From: Turbatrix aceti
Lineage: Eukaryota > Nematoda > Chromadorea > Rhabditida > Panagrolaimidae
Length of the DNA: 64,000 nucleotides
Direction: 5' to 3'
Assembly (NCBI GenBank): GCA_963969345.1
Contig: OZ017770.1
Span: 2,055,246 to 2,119,245 of the forward strand
This document shows, piece after piece, positions 10,494 to 25,542 of the stretch. The first letter of the stretch is position 1; each line of letters opens with the position of its first letter. A model generated the notes under the pieces. It saw only the letters and a program-made list of their open reading frames with translations, searched no databases and was not told the origin of the DNA. Both the position numbers and the translations under genes were made by a program.

Positions 10494-13400
10494 TTAATTT
10501 CCTTCAATGCGCCGTTTTTGTTGAGCTGTCGCCTTCCTCAGTTCGCTGTAGAGGTCGGCAGGGGGACCCGGAGCCGTAACAAGACGCGTTGTCTCGGCGC
10601 GTTTTGGGGGAGGAGGAGGAGGAATCTTACGGGCTGAGCCGTTGGATACGGGAGAACCGCCTGTCATGTAAACGGCTTGATTCTGGGGAATCACACTGAG
10701 GATTTCTGGTTTTTGGCTCAGTGGGGGGGGAATCGGGGATGCGAACGATGAACGATGGGACATCTGAAAAAATAAATTGGCTTAAAAAATATAAAAAAAA
10801 ATAATCAGAAGCTTACCGGTTGCTGCGGAGTAGGTGTACGTTGAAGAACAGCTTCCGGGGGCGGTGGAAGGTGCTCTTCATCTGAATCATCGTCGTCACC
10901 AATGCTGATCGGCTTTACGCTGTTTTGGCTCGATGAACTTGTTGAATGCCTTAGCATATACGTCTGAGCAACCACGTTGTTTGCATTTGCTAAAGCTACG
11001 CGACGCATAGCACAGGTTGCGGCTTCCGCAAGGTCGCATGGCATTCTCTTTATCGTTCCACTGTCTTCCTGGTCATAGGGATGACCAGATGACGTCGAGC
11101 AGTTGTCACTCGTTCTTGAAGACATGGATATTCTTGCTGGACTTCGGGGAGCGTTGTAGCCATTAACAGCCGAGGCCGGACGAGAGGAGTAGACATTCTG
11201 CTGGTTGGACATGAACGCGGAAAGTCGCTCCGTAGAAACCATTGGCACGCTGACTCGAATCGGAGATGATACCGCGGGTAACAGCTTGTCAAAGTCCTTG
11301 AAGTTGTCATGCAACTGAGCAAAGGTGTTACGGGTGATTCTGAGCGCAGCAAGCCACTTGATATACGTCTTTTCGTCCTCTGTGCACACATACTTGATGT
11401 ATTTGGAATGTTTGACCTGGATTTTGGGGTGCTTAATGGCAAAGCCAAACTCTGTGGGAGCCTTGTACTTCTTTTTCCATCCTAACGATGTGTAAATTTG
11501 GCAGTTGTAAATATTCATCAGACACTGGAGATCTTTCGTGCCGCGCATGCGTGCTAAAAAAATTGGAATCGTTAACGTCACATGATATGACACTTGACCA
11601 ACCTTTCGGACAGTAATACAATCCGGAAGAACGGAGACAAAAGTAGAACTTCTTCCATGTCTTTTTGCCATCCAACTTGAGATATAAGTGACCATCAAGT
11701 TCAGGCACTTGAGCAGAATCAATCGAGCGTTGAATCAGGCGTTGCTGCTTGTCCGGCGTCCATTCCTTAGAATCGGCGGATGGAAGGTCAAAATCAGACT
11801 TTTCGTTGAGGAGATAGTGCTGTGGGTGATAGATGAAAGCAAACTTGTCTGGGCGACGAAGAAAGTGCAATTTGTTCTTTGAATCAGCGAGCCAGTCTTC
11901 GATGTTCTCCACCACAAATTCGTGATCCTCGTAGATGCGCTCTGCAAAAAAGGGTAATTTTAAATGCAATTAGACGGGTCATAGCGAGATTTGGACAAAA
12001 ATGCGACTCAATTAGCGAGGCTATTATATGCGAAATCCGACACCGGGAAAACAAATGTTTCTCGGTCATTTGGTCCGAAAAAAAGTGATACGCGATGGTA
12101 ATAAATTACTTACTGATGTACAAATCGGGATACTCTTCGACGATTGAGTGCTCAGGCGTCAGAACAATGTTAAGCTTTGCAGCTAGTTGTTTCATGGTCT
12201 CCAGCACGGTCCAGCGTTCGTCGATTAGCAGACCCTTAACGTTGCCGTCTTCGAGAAAAATTTTGACATAAATTTTTTTCATCTTTGCTTCTTTCATTTT
12301 CTCGAGTGCTTCCTTGATCTTCTGAGCCTTCAAATCTGTCGGTGTCGTAGGCTGGCCGTCGGTTGTCGAGACACATGCCGACTTGGGTGAACTCTACAAG
12401 AGTAAACGGTTAGTCGTTGTCATCCATCCGGTCTAATGAACTAGCTGCTCGCTATCGGGGTGCCTTGTTGACAGTTTTAGCTGCTGTCTACGGTTTCTTA
12501 GGCATACAAAAAAGAAAAAAAGAAGTTGTTGATCCGACACCATCTGCGGCAGTGGGGTCGGTCGGTGCGATGCGTATGGCAAAGATTAAGTCTCTCTATG
12601 CTCGCAAACAGAAGGAAAAGCACTTGTCATCTGTCTACCAAAAACAGACGCGCAACTAATTCTGTTTGGGATGGTGTCCTCGTTGCGGTCATCATAAAAA
12701 AAACAGACCTGCACCCTTTGCTGCTTATGTAGAACACGGGGTCATTTGACGGCTCTTCAAGTGTCAAAGGAGTAATTGAAGACGCGTCACTCCGTTTTAG
12801 CACCGGGATGGACACGCAAAGGTAAGAGAAAATGCCAATTGCGTTTCTGCCGCAAAAATCTCCGAAATGACAAGAGTGTGCTGGGAAAATCATTACAGAA
12901 AAAAAAAGTCAAAGAGTGCCGACAAAAGGAAAAAGATGCGCAGGTGGAGGATGAATGCGAGAAACAACTGTTTTGGCGACGGAAAGTGGTTATTCACCTA
13001 TGGGAAAGCAAAAAAAAGTTGCAAAACTGCAGAGCGATTAAGCAAGTCAACAGTTGATTCTATCGTAAATTACATCTGCACTTTGCAAGATGCGATCGAA
13101 AAAATAACTAACCGGATGACTGGGGCTTGGAGTTGTAACAGATCCCCGATAACTGTCTCCGGATGAAATTTCGGAATGCCGATACCGATGGACATCATTT
13201 GAAGAGCAGTCCGTGGATGATGAATCGCCGAAGGCTGAATCGACATCTGGCGATGCACAGAAATCGGTATTCACTCTGGGAAGCAACGGCTCGTCCGGAG
13301 AGATGTGAACGACGGAATTATTCAACTATAAGTAATTAATTGACCAGACGTTAAATAATACTGTGAAAATTCCTTACCTCAGCCTTGACCTGCGTTGTTG

Positions 13401-16400
13401 TGAGAGGGGTGATGGTTGCGGTGGCGGTCGATAAACTCAAATTGGTAGTTGTCTCCAGGGGAGGAACGGGCTGTGTGGAAGAGGCTTGCGGAAGTGATGG
13501 AATGCCTAACAGCAACTTGTTTGAGCCTTCGTCCGAACTCAGCTGCCGTTCCAGGTCGTACAACTCGTTGAGAATAGCGTCAAGGTCATCGTCTAGAACA
13601 AACACATAAACCATAAATTTCTCAAAAAATATTTATAATGAGTTTCCTCAATTTTTTGACAGAAATATCTATAAATTAAAAAAAAATACCTTTATTAACG
13701 TTGGCCATGCTGTAGCGAACGAGGTCGATTTGAGGTTTTGGTGGCACTTTGGGCCTACACTGGACGGTCACTACCTCGCTCGTCGCCGCTGCCACGCCTT
13801 GCAGCTGTGGCGGGGGCGGCGGCAGACTCGACGGGTCATCGCAAGGGTGAGCAGGGGCGCCGGTAGACGATGAGCACTGTTGTGGATAAATCAGCGGCTG
13901 CTGTTGTCTTTGCACTTTGGCATTTTGATGGAGAAGTGATGGCGCGCCTGTGATTTCCATACTATCCTGAAAGCGGTATGACTAAGATGATGAATCATCT
14001 TTTCCCTATTTTTTTCCGAGATGACATTAGTACGGGGCAAAAAAAACGCAAGGCAATGAAGATAAAAATTTTACACAAAGAAGATCAGTTTCTTTCCATA
14101 CAATGTTTATTTTTAGCATGTTGCGCAAACGAAGGGAAAAAATAGCAAAGAAAGAGCCAAGTTGTAGGCTCGCAGCCAAAGAGGATCGACCCTAAAACTC
14201 CTCCGTGACCGCGTCTACGACAATTGGCTATTGAACCTTCCCCCTCCCCACGAGGCAGAATGTAGCAATTAATCGAGCGGTTCGTTCGCGCACGGTCAAT
14301 TGAGCATTCAAAAAGATTAGGGGGTTTTCTACGCGCACATGAACGAAGAAACAAAGTCGAGGTTTTTGGAGACTTTTGCGATAAATGTGTTTGATCAGGC
14401 AGAGAAGAGAGAGAGGCTTTTTTTGTCAAGACAGGACAAAACGACGAGCTTGGATCCCCGCGCGATGGGACGGACGGGAACACCTGCTTGACGAGCACGC
14501 AATCGTTTGGTCAAGGGATCACAATGGAAGAGGGGTAACAAATTACGCAATGATGACAACCTCGTCATGCAGGCAGGCAAATAAACGCCAGTTGGACGCA
14601 TGCCGCCCGGCCACCACTGACTGACCGTTACTGTCAAAGGTGTCTTGCTTCTTTCTTTTCTTCTTTTTTGGCATGCAAAATCACTGCTGTCAATTGCAAC
14701 AAATTTAAAAGACACAAAAAAACCTAAAAAGACGACAGGATTGTTTATGCATGAGTGGCATCGTTGGACCTTCCGTTTCCGGAGGCGTGAAGAGTAGAAA
14801 GAAAAACATTCGGGGGAGAAGGACACCAGCAATACGTTGTTGTCGCCAAAAGTCGGACATCTCGTGTATTTATTCTGGGATGTAGGCAAAAAAGAAGTAG
14901 GGGACAGCAAAGGACCATTGTCCGTCAATAAAATCTGGATAGCACTTTTTAGAAAAATTTACGGGAAATTAGATTATGCCACTTGGAGAAAAATACGAAA
15001 GAACGCCGTTATTTTTCATTTCACTTGAGGAATTTTTCTTTTTTTATTACAAAAACCCAGGTCAGGACGACTACCGGATACCAACATTTGCGCGTACATG
15101 TGTTTCACTAATTCATCCTCCCTCTTCCTTTTTCCTTTTTACTTGAAGGCGAGTGACAAGTGGTCATCAAGCAACAGGAACAAGCGGGCCTTCAATATTC
15201 AGACGGTCATTTGACATTGTTTAAATTAGAGATTAGCAAAGTTTTTAGCGCCGTTTGTTGACAAACAAGTAAGCAGGAAGTGAGCAAAGGGAGGAAAAGA
15301 GGTAGTAGAGAAGTTCAGCAGTCGTCACAAACGCATAAGGCACATGGCGCGTTCCGTAGCACATCTGGTCGCAACTGACCGTTACGGCCACATTGAAGAC
15401 GACGCTTCAAGGCTTACTAACTTGACAAGTCAGTCGCCGAACGATCAACTACTACATGACAAAACAATAAAGTTTTTTTCGGTGTTTTAAATGAGGGCAG
15501 CATGGCTAAAAGACAGATCATTAAAAAGCGCGACACAGAAATGATCAAAAGGCAAGCAGGCTAGCACTGGATGACCAAGGCGACAGTGACGATCGGTGAC
15601 GGCAATGACGACCCTCGTAACCGTCATAAATTCTTGGAGCACATCAGAAATATACAACAAGTCGTCAGAGGGGTAAAGTTATCCGCTTGACCGTAGGACA
15701 GGAAGACGAGAAAATTGTACTAATCTTGCGTCACAAAGTGTGGCCAGCCCGATGTGATTAGCCCGGCGAAATTTGACTCGCATGTCTCATTCTCCTGCCT
15801 TTCCCAGGATCTGTTTTCTTCTACCACAAAAAAAAGAATTGTTCAGGCAAGTGAAGACATGATAACTTCTTGGACTAAGTAAATTTTGTTCCCATTTTTT
15901 GATACACACGACAGCAAAGTGAAAGCAAAGCTTGTGTACATAATTTTACTCGTGTAGCCCATGGTCTTTTCCAAACATGCCTGAAATGAAAATTTTTTTG
16001 CAAGACATAAGCGGTTGTAAGAGTAGCAATCTCAAACAACCCCTAAATGCTAGGACGGAATTCCAATAAAAAAACGAAATGAGAACTATCCTTTTTTTGT
16101 TTTTTTCAGCACCCTTTGATACCTGATTGCCGGAAGCCAGATAAGAAAGGTCGGAGACTAGAACAAAAATCCGTACTTACAGGTTTGTTTACTATCATAC
16201 TCTTAACTTCAATGTTTGTCTTATCATTCTGCTGCCAGTCAGATTTTTTTGTTGGCGTCAATTACTATCCCCGGGTTCGCAAAGCTAAACCAATGAGGTT
16301 TCTCAGGTGTGGCGTAATAAAAATTCCGTTAAAAGCGACATCTGGAAAGAATTTACGATCAAAAAATTTTTATACGCATTGGTCCGAAAAGCATAAAAGG

Positions 16401-19400
16401 GCAGAAATAGTGAAATTATATCACAGTAAAAAACTGCATTGAAAGCATAAAAAAAGGGTTGGAAGGGTGAGTGAAGGCTTTTATTTTTGACAGCTTGGGG
16501 GTAAGCTAAGTGAGCTTAAAAAAGATCCTCCTCTGTATATTTTTGGGATGGTTCTGACCCAATTGACCATTCACTTGCTCTTTCAAGCCAATAGTGGGTG
16601 AGTCAGCGGAAACACGAGGCATGTATCGTCTTTAAAAAAAAGATGTCAAATGCCGTCCAGGCAGAAGACTGGACCGGTCGTTGCATGACCATGCAAAGCT
16701 GCCGCCAAAAACACGAACTTGATTAATCACCCTTCGGCTTTACCAACAATGGATATCAAAACTCAGAATTTCCAAGTGCAAAGACAACAAAAAATGGATG
16801 GATGACAACAAAAAGGGCAGCGCGAAAAGAAAGTTGTTTGCCTTTGTTGTTTTTTTTTTATTTTTTAGCTAAAAAATAAAAAAAAATGGCAAACTTACTA
16901 ATATGAGAATGCTTGGTTCGTCGTCGTCGTCGTCGTTGATGGAAGGTGAATTCGAATTGTTGGCCGACGCTGATAAATTCGCATCGAAGAACAAATAATT
17001 TTTTGTTGACTCCTGATATTTTTCTTTTTCTCCTTCTTTGCCAGCGTCAGGGAGAAGACGTGGATGATCGTTACCAAGCACTTGTTCTCCTTCTGCTTTG
17101 TTATCAAGCAATGACGCAAGGACGCTATAACTGAAAATGAACGGAAACCGTTAGTCTTAAGTATTGAGCTGCTTGTGATAACAAAAACGCCTCCATATCA
17201 CAAAAAATGGAGAAAATTGAATATTCATTCGACGATGGAAAAAAAGCGTTTCCTTTAGCTGTTTTACCAAAAAAACACACAAACACAAAAAGCAATATAT
17301 GGGGGATTTTACGACATTTTGACAAGGACAGGAAGAGCCATTCTTTCCCATGTAAACAGATAGATTTATTCATTCTGCATTATTATCAACGCTAGTGAAA
17401 CCGAGTCGCCTACTTTCATTCTTTTCCTCGACAATAACCAGGTGGGCAGAGTCAAAAAATTTTGTTCTCATGCAATAAAGAATAAAAAAAATTGAATAAA
17501 ACAGTATGAAATGTGAGAAAATTCTGTTTTCCTCCTGTCAAGCATCCTGCGCGAGTGGACTAAATTTTAATGCAGTGTTGGCAACAAAAGACGAATCGTT
17601 TAACGAGGGGCTCGCATGACTTTGGCCTTTCGTATTGTTTTGGTCAGTAAAACAAAAATTTGCACGCATATAACCTATGCATATTTGATTTTATATTTCA
17701 CAACGTAAGCTAGCACTCCCCTGCCAACTCTCATGTTTTGAGGGACAGCTCAGAGACCAAATAGGCTGACAAAAATTTGACAAAATTTAAACCAGAGGGC
17801 AAAAAGCCGTGCTAAATCAATCGCCAGGTATGTAACTCGATATTATCAAATTGCATTACGCTATAGAATCCGTTACATAGGGCATATCCCAGATAAAAGC
17901 ACGGACACTCCCATTATTTCCTTTTTAACCAAATACTACCGGAAATAACATACTCTTCTCCTTTTCCGCTTGTATGATGAGGCTAGGGTTACTATTTGAA
18001 ACGGGTCAAAACGGGGAATTCGAAATAAGTTTAACGTGTCAACGAACATCATTTACACAACTGTGTCACTGAAAGTGAGTCGCTGGGAGGTGTTCGGGGC
18101 AAAAATTGATACATCGCACGGGTGAAACCTTTAAGCAAAAAAAAACTTTTTTGGGATTCAGAATAAAAAAAAGATTAATCATCACCTCGTTCAAACACCA
18201 AAAACTCCGGATCATGCAAATTTTTGTACGTACAAGAAGGAAAGATGTGTAAATAAAAACTGGTTTATACAACCTTTTTTGCAACATTTATAAATTAAAA
18301 AAAGGAAAGGGTTTTACTATGCCCTCTTCCATATGACCGGCTAGACAAAACGGAAACACACCAACCACCCAGAGACAACTTGCAAGTAAATGTCTCCCGC
18401 ATACTGAAAAAATAGTAGTGTCTATGAGTCTTTTCTTCCTCTGCTTGGGGCAAATGACAGTTGTTTTTGATGCTAACTGCCATTGTAGTAAATATATGAC
18501 TAACAAAACAGCAAAAGACGCAATAGATCTTTTCAAAAATGCGCGGAAATCAAAAAAACCCTAGCCCAGCTGGTGACCTGAAATTATCTTTTCCCCAAAA
18601 AATGTTCGAATAACGGATGCGGCCATCTCAAAACTGTTCCTAAAGGCCTTGAAAAAAGGCAGGAAAAAAAGTATACCCAACGGGTTACAAATCATTCTGT
18701 ACAATTAGACGCGCGCATGGTCAGTAGCTGAGAAAGAGTGCAAAGCATTTTTTGTGTACTCACAAGCGCGCAAAAAGTCTTAGACGATGAACACTTATCC
18801 CCCTGGTGACGCGACAGCCAGCGAACATCTTCCCGGAAGTCTGCAATAACGCTTGAAAAAAAAGAGAGTTAAAGATTGTGGGAAAATATAGTTTTATGTA
18901 ATGATAACCGGTTCGCATCTGAGATAACTAAAATCCCCTGCAAACATTAGCATTAGTCCAAGAGGAGTAGTAACTGCAGCACTCCTGGCTCAACCGGAAT
19001 CCAGGCAAAACATCATACCGATGAGGTGTGATTGGCTATAAAAAATGTACATGACCAAGAAGTATGCATACCAACACCCTCCAATTTTGGGAGTAACCCG
19101 AGCATTTGCATGACAGAGGTTTCGAGTGAAAACTCACTTTTCAGGATGGGCTTCACAGTTTTGCGGGTAACAATTTTTGATTCCACAACACATTGTGTAA
19201 GCGCGCGGGAAAACCGACAGAGATAGAGTGCACTTTGAATGACCCGCGGTCATCCATACATGACAAACGAGGATTTTAGATTGCTTTGGATGGTACATAG
19301 AGTGCTATTATTGACAAAGCATTGCGCGGTCATTGTTTCTGGATTGGCCGACAACATGTAAAACGGCTCTACGCGCAGGCACACACCCTCCCCATCAATC

Positions 19401-22400
19401 CCGCATATGGTCCATTCAGATTGTATCCAAATTAACAATCTATGTAATCGTGCCCGGTTAACAAGTCGTCTGTCCCTCAGGCTGACTATGGCTTCATCAA
19501 AGTCACCCTGCTTCCTGCATGATGGTCAGCTGCCTGTCCTGTCCATGGGCGATAGACGTAGGAAGCAATCCTGAGTTCAATCACGAAAATTGCCTCGTCA
19601 ACTTCGGACAATGAGGAGGAGGCAACGAACAATTTAATTTGTCCTGCGCACTGGGTTGATGTGTCCGGCGAGTTTTGATGTTGTCGTCAAGCAAAAAGTG
19701 GCCAATCCTCAATTGTTTCTTAAAATGAGGACAAGACATGTCACTTGTAACTCGAATGAAAAGTACAAGTGATGAGCAAGGGGGTAGAAAGGGTCAATAA
19801 ACCAAAATCTTGCCTTCTTCTAGACACGCGCTTCTAACCCTCGTCTGCCGACGCTGTGTGGGCTCGAGGCGCGTTCGTTCAACTGTTCAGAGAATGTAAA
19901 ACGGCAAGTAATTATCATTAAAACGTTTCCAAAAACTAGAGGTAATAAAAGTTAGTGTTCGGACAAATTCATTTTATCCCAAAGCAGCTCCTCAAGTGGT
20001 GCGATTCATAGTCAAAAAAAATATATATGTAATTAAAATCACACCGTTCACCCTTGAAATGTGTGTTCGTGAGTGACACTGGCTTCCCTCAATGAGTTCT
20101 CTCTCAGGCTATCACCGAATGTTCCGAAAGGAATGGAAATAGACAATCGGAAGCATCAAAAAACTTCTGTTTTAATTTAAAAAAATCCGTACACTAGACA
20201 ATATATTCAATAAAAATGATGTCCTCAAAAAAGTTGAAAGAGAAAAAAATTAAGCTCTTTGAGAATATGCCAATGTAGAGGGGCAAATCGCATCAAAAAG
20301 TTATTGCAAGATTGAATTGGTCGGGCAATCGCAAAACCAATGGAAAATGCAACCGACAATAAGATGGTGATGAGCTGATGCAAAAGTTGAAAAGATTTAT
20401 AAAATTTTTGAACGCGCATACACATGACAAAAATGTGTTGACAACGGTGCAATATCCGTCATTAATCTAATTAGAAGACCTTATGCGGTTTCACGCACAC
20501 AAATACGCGCGCCCGATGATTGAGCCTTGCGCGGATATGAGATAACCGATTTTAAAAATTTTTAAACAACTAAGTTATGATGAATCAATCGGCAAGAACA
20601 AAAACAAATCAAAACTACCGACAAATTTTAGCCTTATCTCCTTAGAGGCATATAATTTTATGACAGCAACTAAACTTTACTGAGGCCCAAGAAGTGTGAG
20701 TCATCGTTCTCCCACTACACCAATACATACAACAACGACCAATACGTCAACAATGAATCCATCAAGCACCACTTGGTCGATACGTTGTTGTACCAATCAA
20801 ACTGTACACATGTCGCTCCTCTATCACCAAATTTTTTTATTCCCAATTCACACTTGCAGAAAAAAATGTGATTTGGTGCGGCGATAAAAAAGTAGAAAAA
20901 TGCATTCTCGAGGTGAGAAATAAAATACTGGGTGGGTAAAAAAAGTGATCAATCAAAACCCGAATTCGTGACCACAGGCTAAGTTGTATGTATATTTGTG
21001 CATTTTTACTTATACGTAACAACAAATGACGGATGTATATCGCTTAATCGAGAATTTGATCAACACGCAAGCACAGCACATGTTTGAATTAAGCAAGACT
21101 CAATGTCCTCGACCGCTATCTACAATCCTCCTCCACAAGCCAGCCAAGCGCCAAACGTTAAGCTAATAAATTCAAATCAAAACCATGACTTTTGGAGGGA
21201 ACAAGCTTTGCCACTATTTTAGCAAGCAGAGATGGAACTCAAGATGACATGACACTCCCAGATATATGCCCTCGGGAAAAGTAGCAAAAGACCAACCAAC
21301 AGATATGTGAAAACCGGGTGAAAGCCATGTAATAAGTCGTTTTTTTTACTCTTACCAATATCAAACATTTTTGTCAAACACAAAAGTTTTCCCTCAATTG
21401 TGACAACACACGCAATGTGATTGAAAACTTTCACATAACAACCCCACACACGCATTCCGTCGAAATAAAAGAAAAGGGGAGCAACTACGTTCTCTTTTTT
21501 TGCCCCGCTTGTAACCAAGAGACGATAATTCCCAGGAAGCATGACACTTTGGGAAAGCCGCCATGGGTAATGTCGTTACAAATTTAAAAAACCGCCCATC
21601 AAAGTAGCGGTTAATCCGGGTGGCAACAATAGAGGTGACAAGCCGCTGACAGAAAAGAGAAAAAAAACAGGCCGCGGGGTAATCAGAGTAATTCAAATTC
21701 ATCCGGGAGATATCGGGTTGCCTTTTTTGTTTTTCAGATACAAAGCAAGCCGGTCGCTTAAATGTGAGTCATTTATCACTCAACCAAATAATTATGCAAT
21801 AAAAATGCAACGATAAATACAAAAAAGCTTTTCTCCAAGAGGAAATCCGAAACTGACGTGAATCGTGATTTGCCCTCCCGCTAGCATACCCCCAGGGTCA
21901 GTGATTTCTGGGGGAAAAACAAAATGTAATATTTACCGCCCAACTTAGGGTATCTAATACTACACCCCCGCATTATATTCGATATTGGGGGGGGGTAAGT
22001 GATCGCGTAACAGCGTTTGCTAAGAAAGTAAACTAAATGTTTCGTGAAACAATTGAACTCCGCATGCTTATGTCTACAGGCCAAAACAATACTCGTAACG
22101 CATCGTAAGGCTCAGCTCAGCGTCTCAATTACACGATCAACTCCAACATTTGAAGTCCATTGTCACCGACAAGCGTGACGGCTACTCGAAACAAAACGTG
22201 GTCCCAGATATTGAAAAATGACGATTTAAAAAGTTGCAAGTAAGCAAATTTGATATGTTTGTCAACAAAGTATGATTACAACAAGGGTAGCCTGGAAATG
22301 GATAGGTGAAATAGTGAGCGTTCAAGTGTACAGGTCTCCAGGTGAATTTAATACACGCAGCTTTTCCAGCTTTTATGTGAATAAAATTAGTGTTATAAGA

Positions 22401-24388
22401 AATGCTGCAACAATCTGTCAAGGTCAGGACAGGGTAACGGGAGTTTGGTAAGACCTGAGTAATACCATAATTATGGTCTACACAGAATGGTATAAAATGA
22501 GAAAGACAATTGTTACAAAACCAAGGTTGTCGTATATCGTCGGGCCGAGATAACAAAAGGATAGATTGGCATCACAAAACAATCCGTCAGACAAACTTGA
22601 AAACCGTAGCCACTGGGACACAACTGACAACGGCGGTAACGAACGACAACGCAGTGATAGATGGATGGTTTGATGAATAACAATTCGACAAATCATCAAG
22701 GTATACGAGAAAAAATGATGACATTCTGGGAAAAGAAAAGGCGCTGCCGTTGCCTTTTTTAAGATAGACAAATATGCTTTTTTCATCAAAAATGAATCAT
22801 TACTGTAAATAAAGAAAAAGCTGACTCATGGCAAGAAAAAATAAATGTTACATCCTCGGGGCAGGGGTTAACATGGCGGACGAGAATACACAAATTTGGC
22901 ATTTTCTGAGACAAATGAACATCGCTAAGAACGCGGTAACACAAACACAACTTGTTAACGCAAATGACAAATAAGAGGCAAAACAACTATTCCGTACAAC
23001 CGGCTAATACACCTTCTTGCCGGATAGCCACAGGCTTGTCTTCTCAATCACTAGAGCTTTCACTCCTTTCGCTGCTGCACCGATCGTGTGGCCGTAAAAG
23101 TGGCAGTGACAAATTTCAAGACCCAACACATCTTAGTTAACATTGGTAAAGTGATGCCTAAGTTCAACGCGTTGTGTATATGTATATCCAGGATTGCCTT
23201 ACACAAAGAAAAATTATGTCGGCCACACTAAAAAATAGCAGTGACACACAAAAAAAATTGCGTAAAAGCTGAAAATTAAGGGGACATATGTTAAAAATGC
23301 CGGAAGATATTTGGCTTTGACCAGTTATTATGTGCAGGAGAAAAATAATAAGAGACAAGTGCCGACAACAATTTAGCTGACAGACTTACGGGGTCAATTA
23401 AATGCCAGACCTATAATACAATGAGGGTTAGCCAAACAGAGCGAACAACTGGGTGTCAATTGCACCGCGATAATAAATGTGACGGCAAAAAATGTGCCAC
23501 TTCATTTATCCTCATCACAGGGCAAAATTAAGCATTTATCCTCTCCCCTAACCTCCTTAGAAGAAACCAAAAAGCTTGGAAACAGGTTGCAACCATACGC
23601 TCGGTGCTCAAGACGCCTTGGTGCATGATAGAAGGGGCAAACGGTTTGAAACAATGTTTTGCTTGCTGTGTGCTTGTGTTTGCACATGCCCAACGGCCAC
23701 CGATGGGAGAGGGAGTGACTGTCGGAGACATAGCGGGAAAAAAGAGGGGGCTTCGGTCAAACTAAGTAGTAGTGGACAGTCGTCGCTCGAGTGAATAAGC
23801 GCAAAAGCACCGTTTGCACACCGGTACAACAGCGGGAACGTCACTTTTGTCGCTGTTCTGTAGACGACAAGCGGTTTCATCTGCTTGGTGACATGCATGT
23901 TGTACGCGTTGCCCTAACGCATAGATTTTTACCCATAATTAAAGCGAGAAGTCGTACGGAAAAAGGTGAACAATAACAATGCCGTGTGATTGATAAATAT
24001 TTTATAAACCGGCCAGGTGACTGTATATACCGAATATATACCGGGCCTACTTCCTGGAACCCTCCGCTTAGCAACTCGGTCTGGCAGGGGTTTTGATAGA
24101 GCGCATGGCAGAAAGGACGAAAAATGACCGTACACATTAAAGACTACAATTGCGCAAAGTGAGAGTACATTATGCTAAGTGATCGGAAAAAGGCAAAAAC
24201 ACTTGACTGCCAAAGGCGGATAATTCAATAAACAAGCAGTAACTCAAGCGAGTAAATCAAGATCGGACACTTGACACATGCATAGACAGTCTGGCAACCT
24301 ACCATTTTTCACCAAGCAATTCTTCGTCACTGTCATCTTCCAGGAGTAGATGGCTATAGTCATCGACAGTCAAGCTTTCCAGCGACAT
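10494..24388 (-). CDS. mig-10: MRL-family actin regulator (MIG-10/RIAM/lamellipodin)
   Basis: Coding exons on the minus strand are 24388-24303, 17130-16899, 13966-13690, 13592-13378, 13325-13113, 12393-12114, 11941-11603, 11553-10817 and 10763-10494, giving 882 residues. MRL proteins link Ras/Rap-type GTPases and membrane lipids to Ena/VASP at the leading edge. Residues 1-270 are acidic and Pro/Ser-rich with a PPPPP stretch. The Ras-association domain spans about 380-475 (KIYVKIFLEDGNVKGLLID, then VEEYPDLYIKRIYEDHEFV). The PH domain spans about 512-625 (VPELDGHLYLKLDGKKTWKK, LYYCPKARMRGTKDLQCL). The tail carries PPPPEAV, SPIPPPL and IPPPPPPKRA, candidate EVH1 or SH3 ligands. The RA-PH pair, uninterrupted, is diagnostic. 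The two far 5' exons are in frame and phase but are the least certain part. Shorter isoforms could start at ATG 13960. Confidence 0.88.
13967..16898 (-). other. Intron 2 of the MRL gene
   Basis: This 2.9-kb non-coding stretch lies between the exon ending at 16899 and the one starting at 13966. Open frames around 14395-14928 and 16116-16442 lack a proper ATG start or domain, and I do not support a nested gene. Confidence 0.5.
17131..24302 (-). other. Intron 1 of the MRL gene
   Basis: This 7.2-kb stretch without a supportable gene is very long next to the 45-50 nt introns common in the window. It is AT-rich, with scattered short open frames on both strands that look random. Its length suggests regulatory content or alternative first exons, but no element can be named from sequence alone. 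Confidence 0.45.
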
Positions 24389-25542
24389 TTTTCTTTGTAG
24401 CACTGAAGCCTCGATTCATGAATTGTCAGGAGTGACAATGAAAAAGCAGAACTGTAAACTGGTAGATGACGTACTATAAAGTGAAAAAATTATTCAACAG
24501 AAAGAAAAATTGCATTGTAGTCCAAAAAAAAAAAAAATACACGACAACGAAAACAAAAATATTAGATACTTCTTTACCCGACTATGGCAACGACAAACGC
24601 GACACCATGGAAATTTAGACAACCATGTTGCCTTTTGTCTTGGCAACATTCAACCACTAATTACGTTTAGCTTAAAATCCGCCTTCTAAAAAGGCACATG
24701 TTATGACGATGGATTTCAGGCAATCATTAACAATCGACTAATTTAGGCCACCAAATGTGGCAACAAATTAATTCAACCGAAAATGCAGCATATTGTCATC
24801 GCGTTGGGGGAGCAGGAATGGAATGATGTACAAAATATGAAACATGAAAAACAAAATTTTTATTGCTGAAAAAATGTTCTATGAATAATTTTTTTATGAG
24901 AAGCGACAATACAATTTTTTTTAAGAGCAATACATCTAAGTCGTTCATGTATCTTTTGATTTTTTAATTTATATTCAAATTTTTTTGTAAAGTATCAAAA
25001 CGCAAAGCGCATGAAAGTAGAGTCAAACGGCGCGGCATGCTTTGGTATCCTACATAACAAAACAAAAATATAACGAAAAGAGAAAACGCTTAGGCAGAAG
25101 TCTCTTGACCACTGGTCAGTTAGTCAGTCACTCATCCTCAGCGAGGACATCCATCTGGGCAACACTTATTGCGATATCATCTGTGTCCTGTGGGAGTTGG
25201 TTGACTGTGTTGCGCAGCGCATTTAACAAACAAATGAAGCATGGAACGAACGTTAAACGAGACGGGCGAACACATGGAAGCATTCGTTATCGTGATTGTC
25301 AAAAACATGCAGTCAAAAAGAAGCACAATTTTATTCATTGCCCTTCGAATAGCATTACAATAAAAACGATAAAAGAAAACGGCCGTTTCAGAACACACAT
25401 TGTTATGGAGGAAGCGCATATAGCGGAAACAATTCAATTCGATCTCAAAAGTAAAAACACAAACAGCTCAATCAGCCATTTTGCACTGATTTATTTTTGT
25501 ACGAGACTCAGGAGGTCAGGTAGGTCACAATTCTCGATGACC
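24389..25542. other. Upstream region of MRL gene, 3' flank of the basic-protein gene
   Basis: It presumably holds the distal MRL promoter. A poly-A run sits near 24525. The open frame on the plus strand at 25042-25821 starts without an ATG and is mostly the complement of the real minus-strand exons downstream. Confidence 0.4.

Noticed and set aside
14395..14928. A 177-codon minus-strand open frame in the MRL intron
   Set aside because: No domain, signal or intron structure; composition looks like random intronic sequence.
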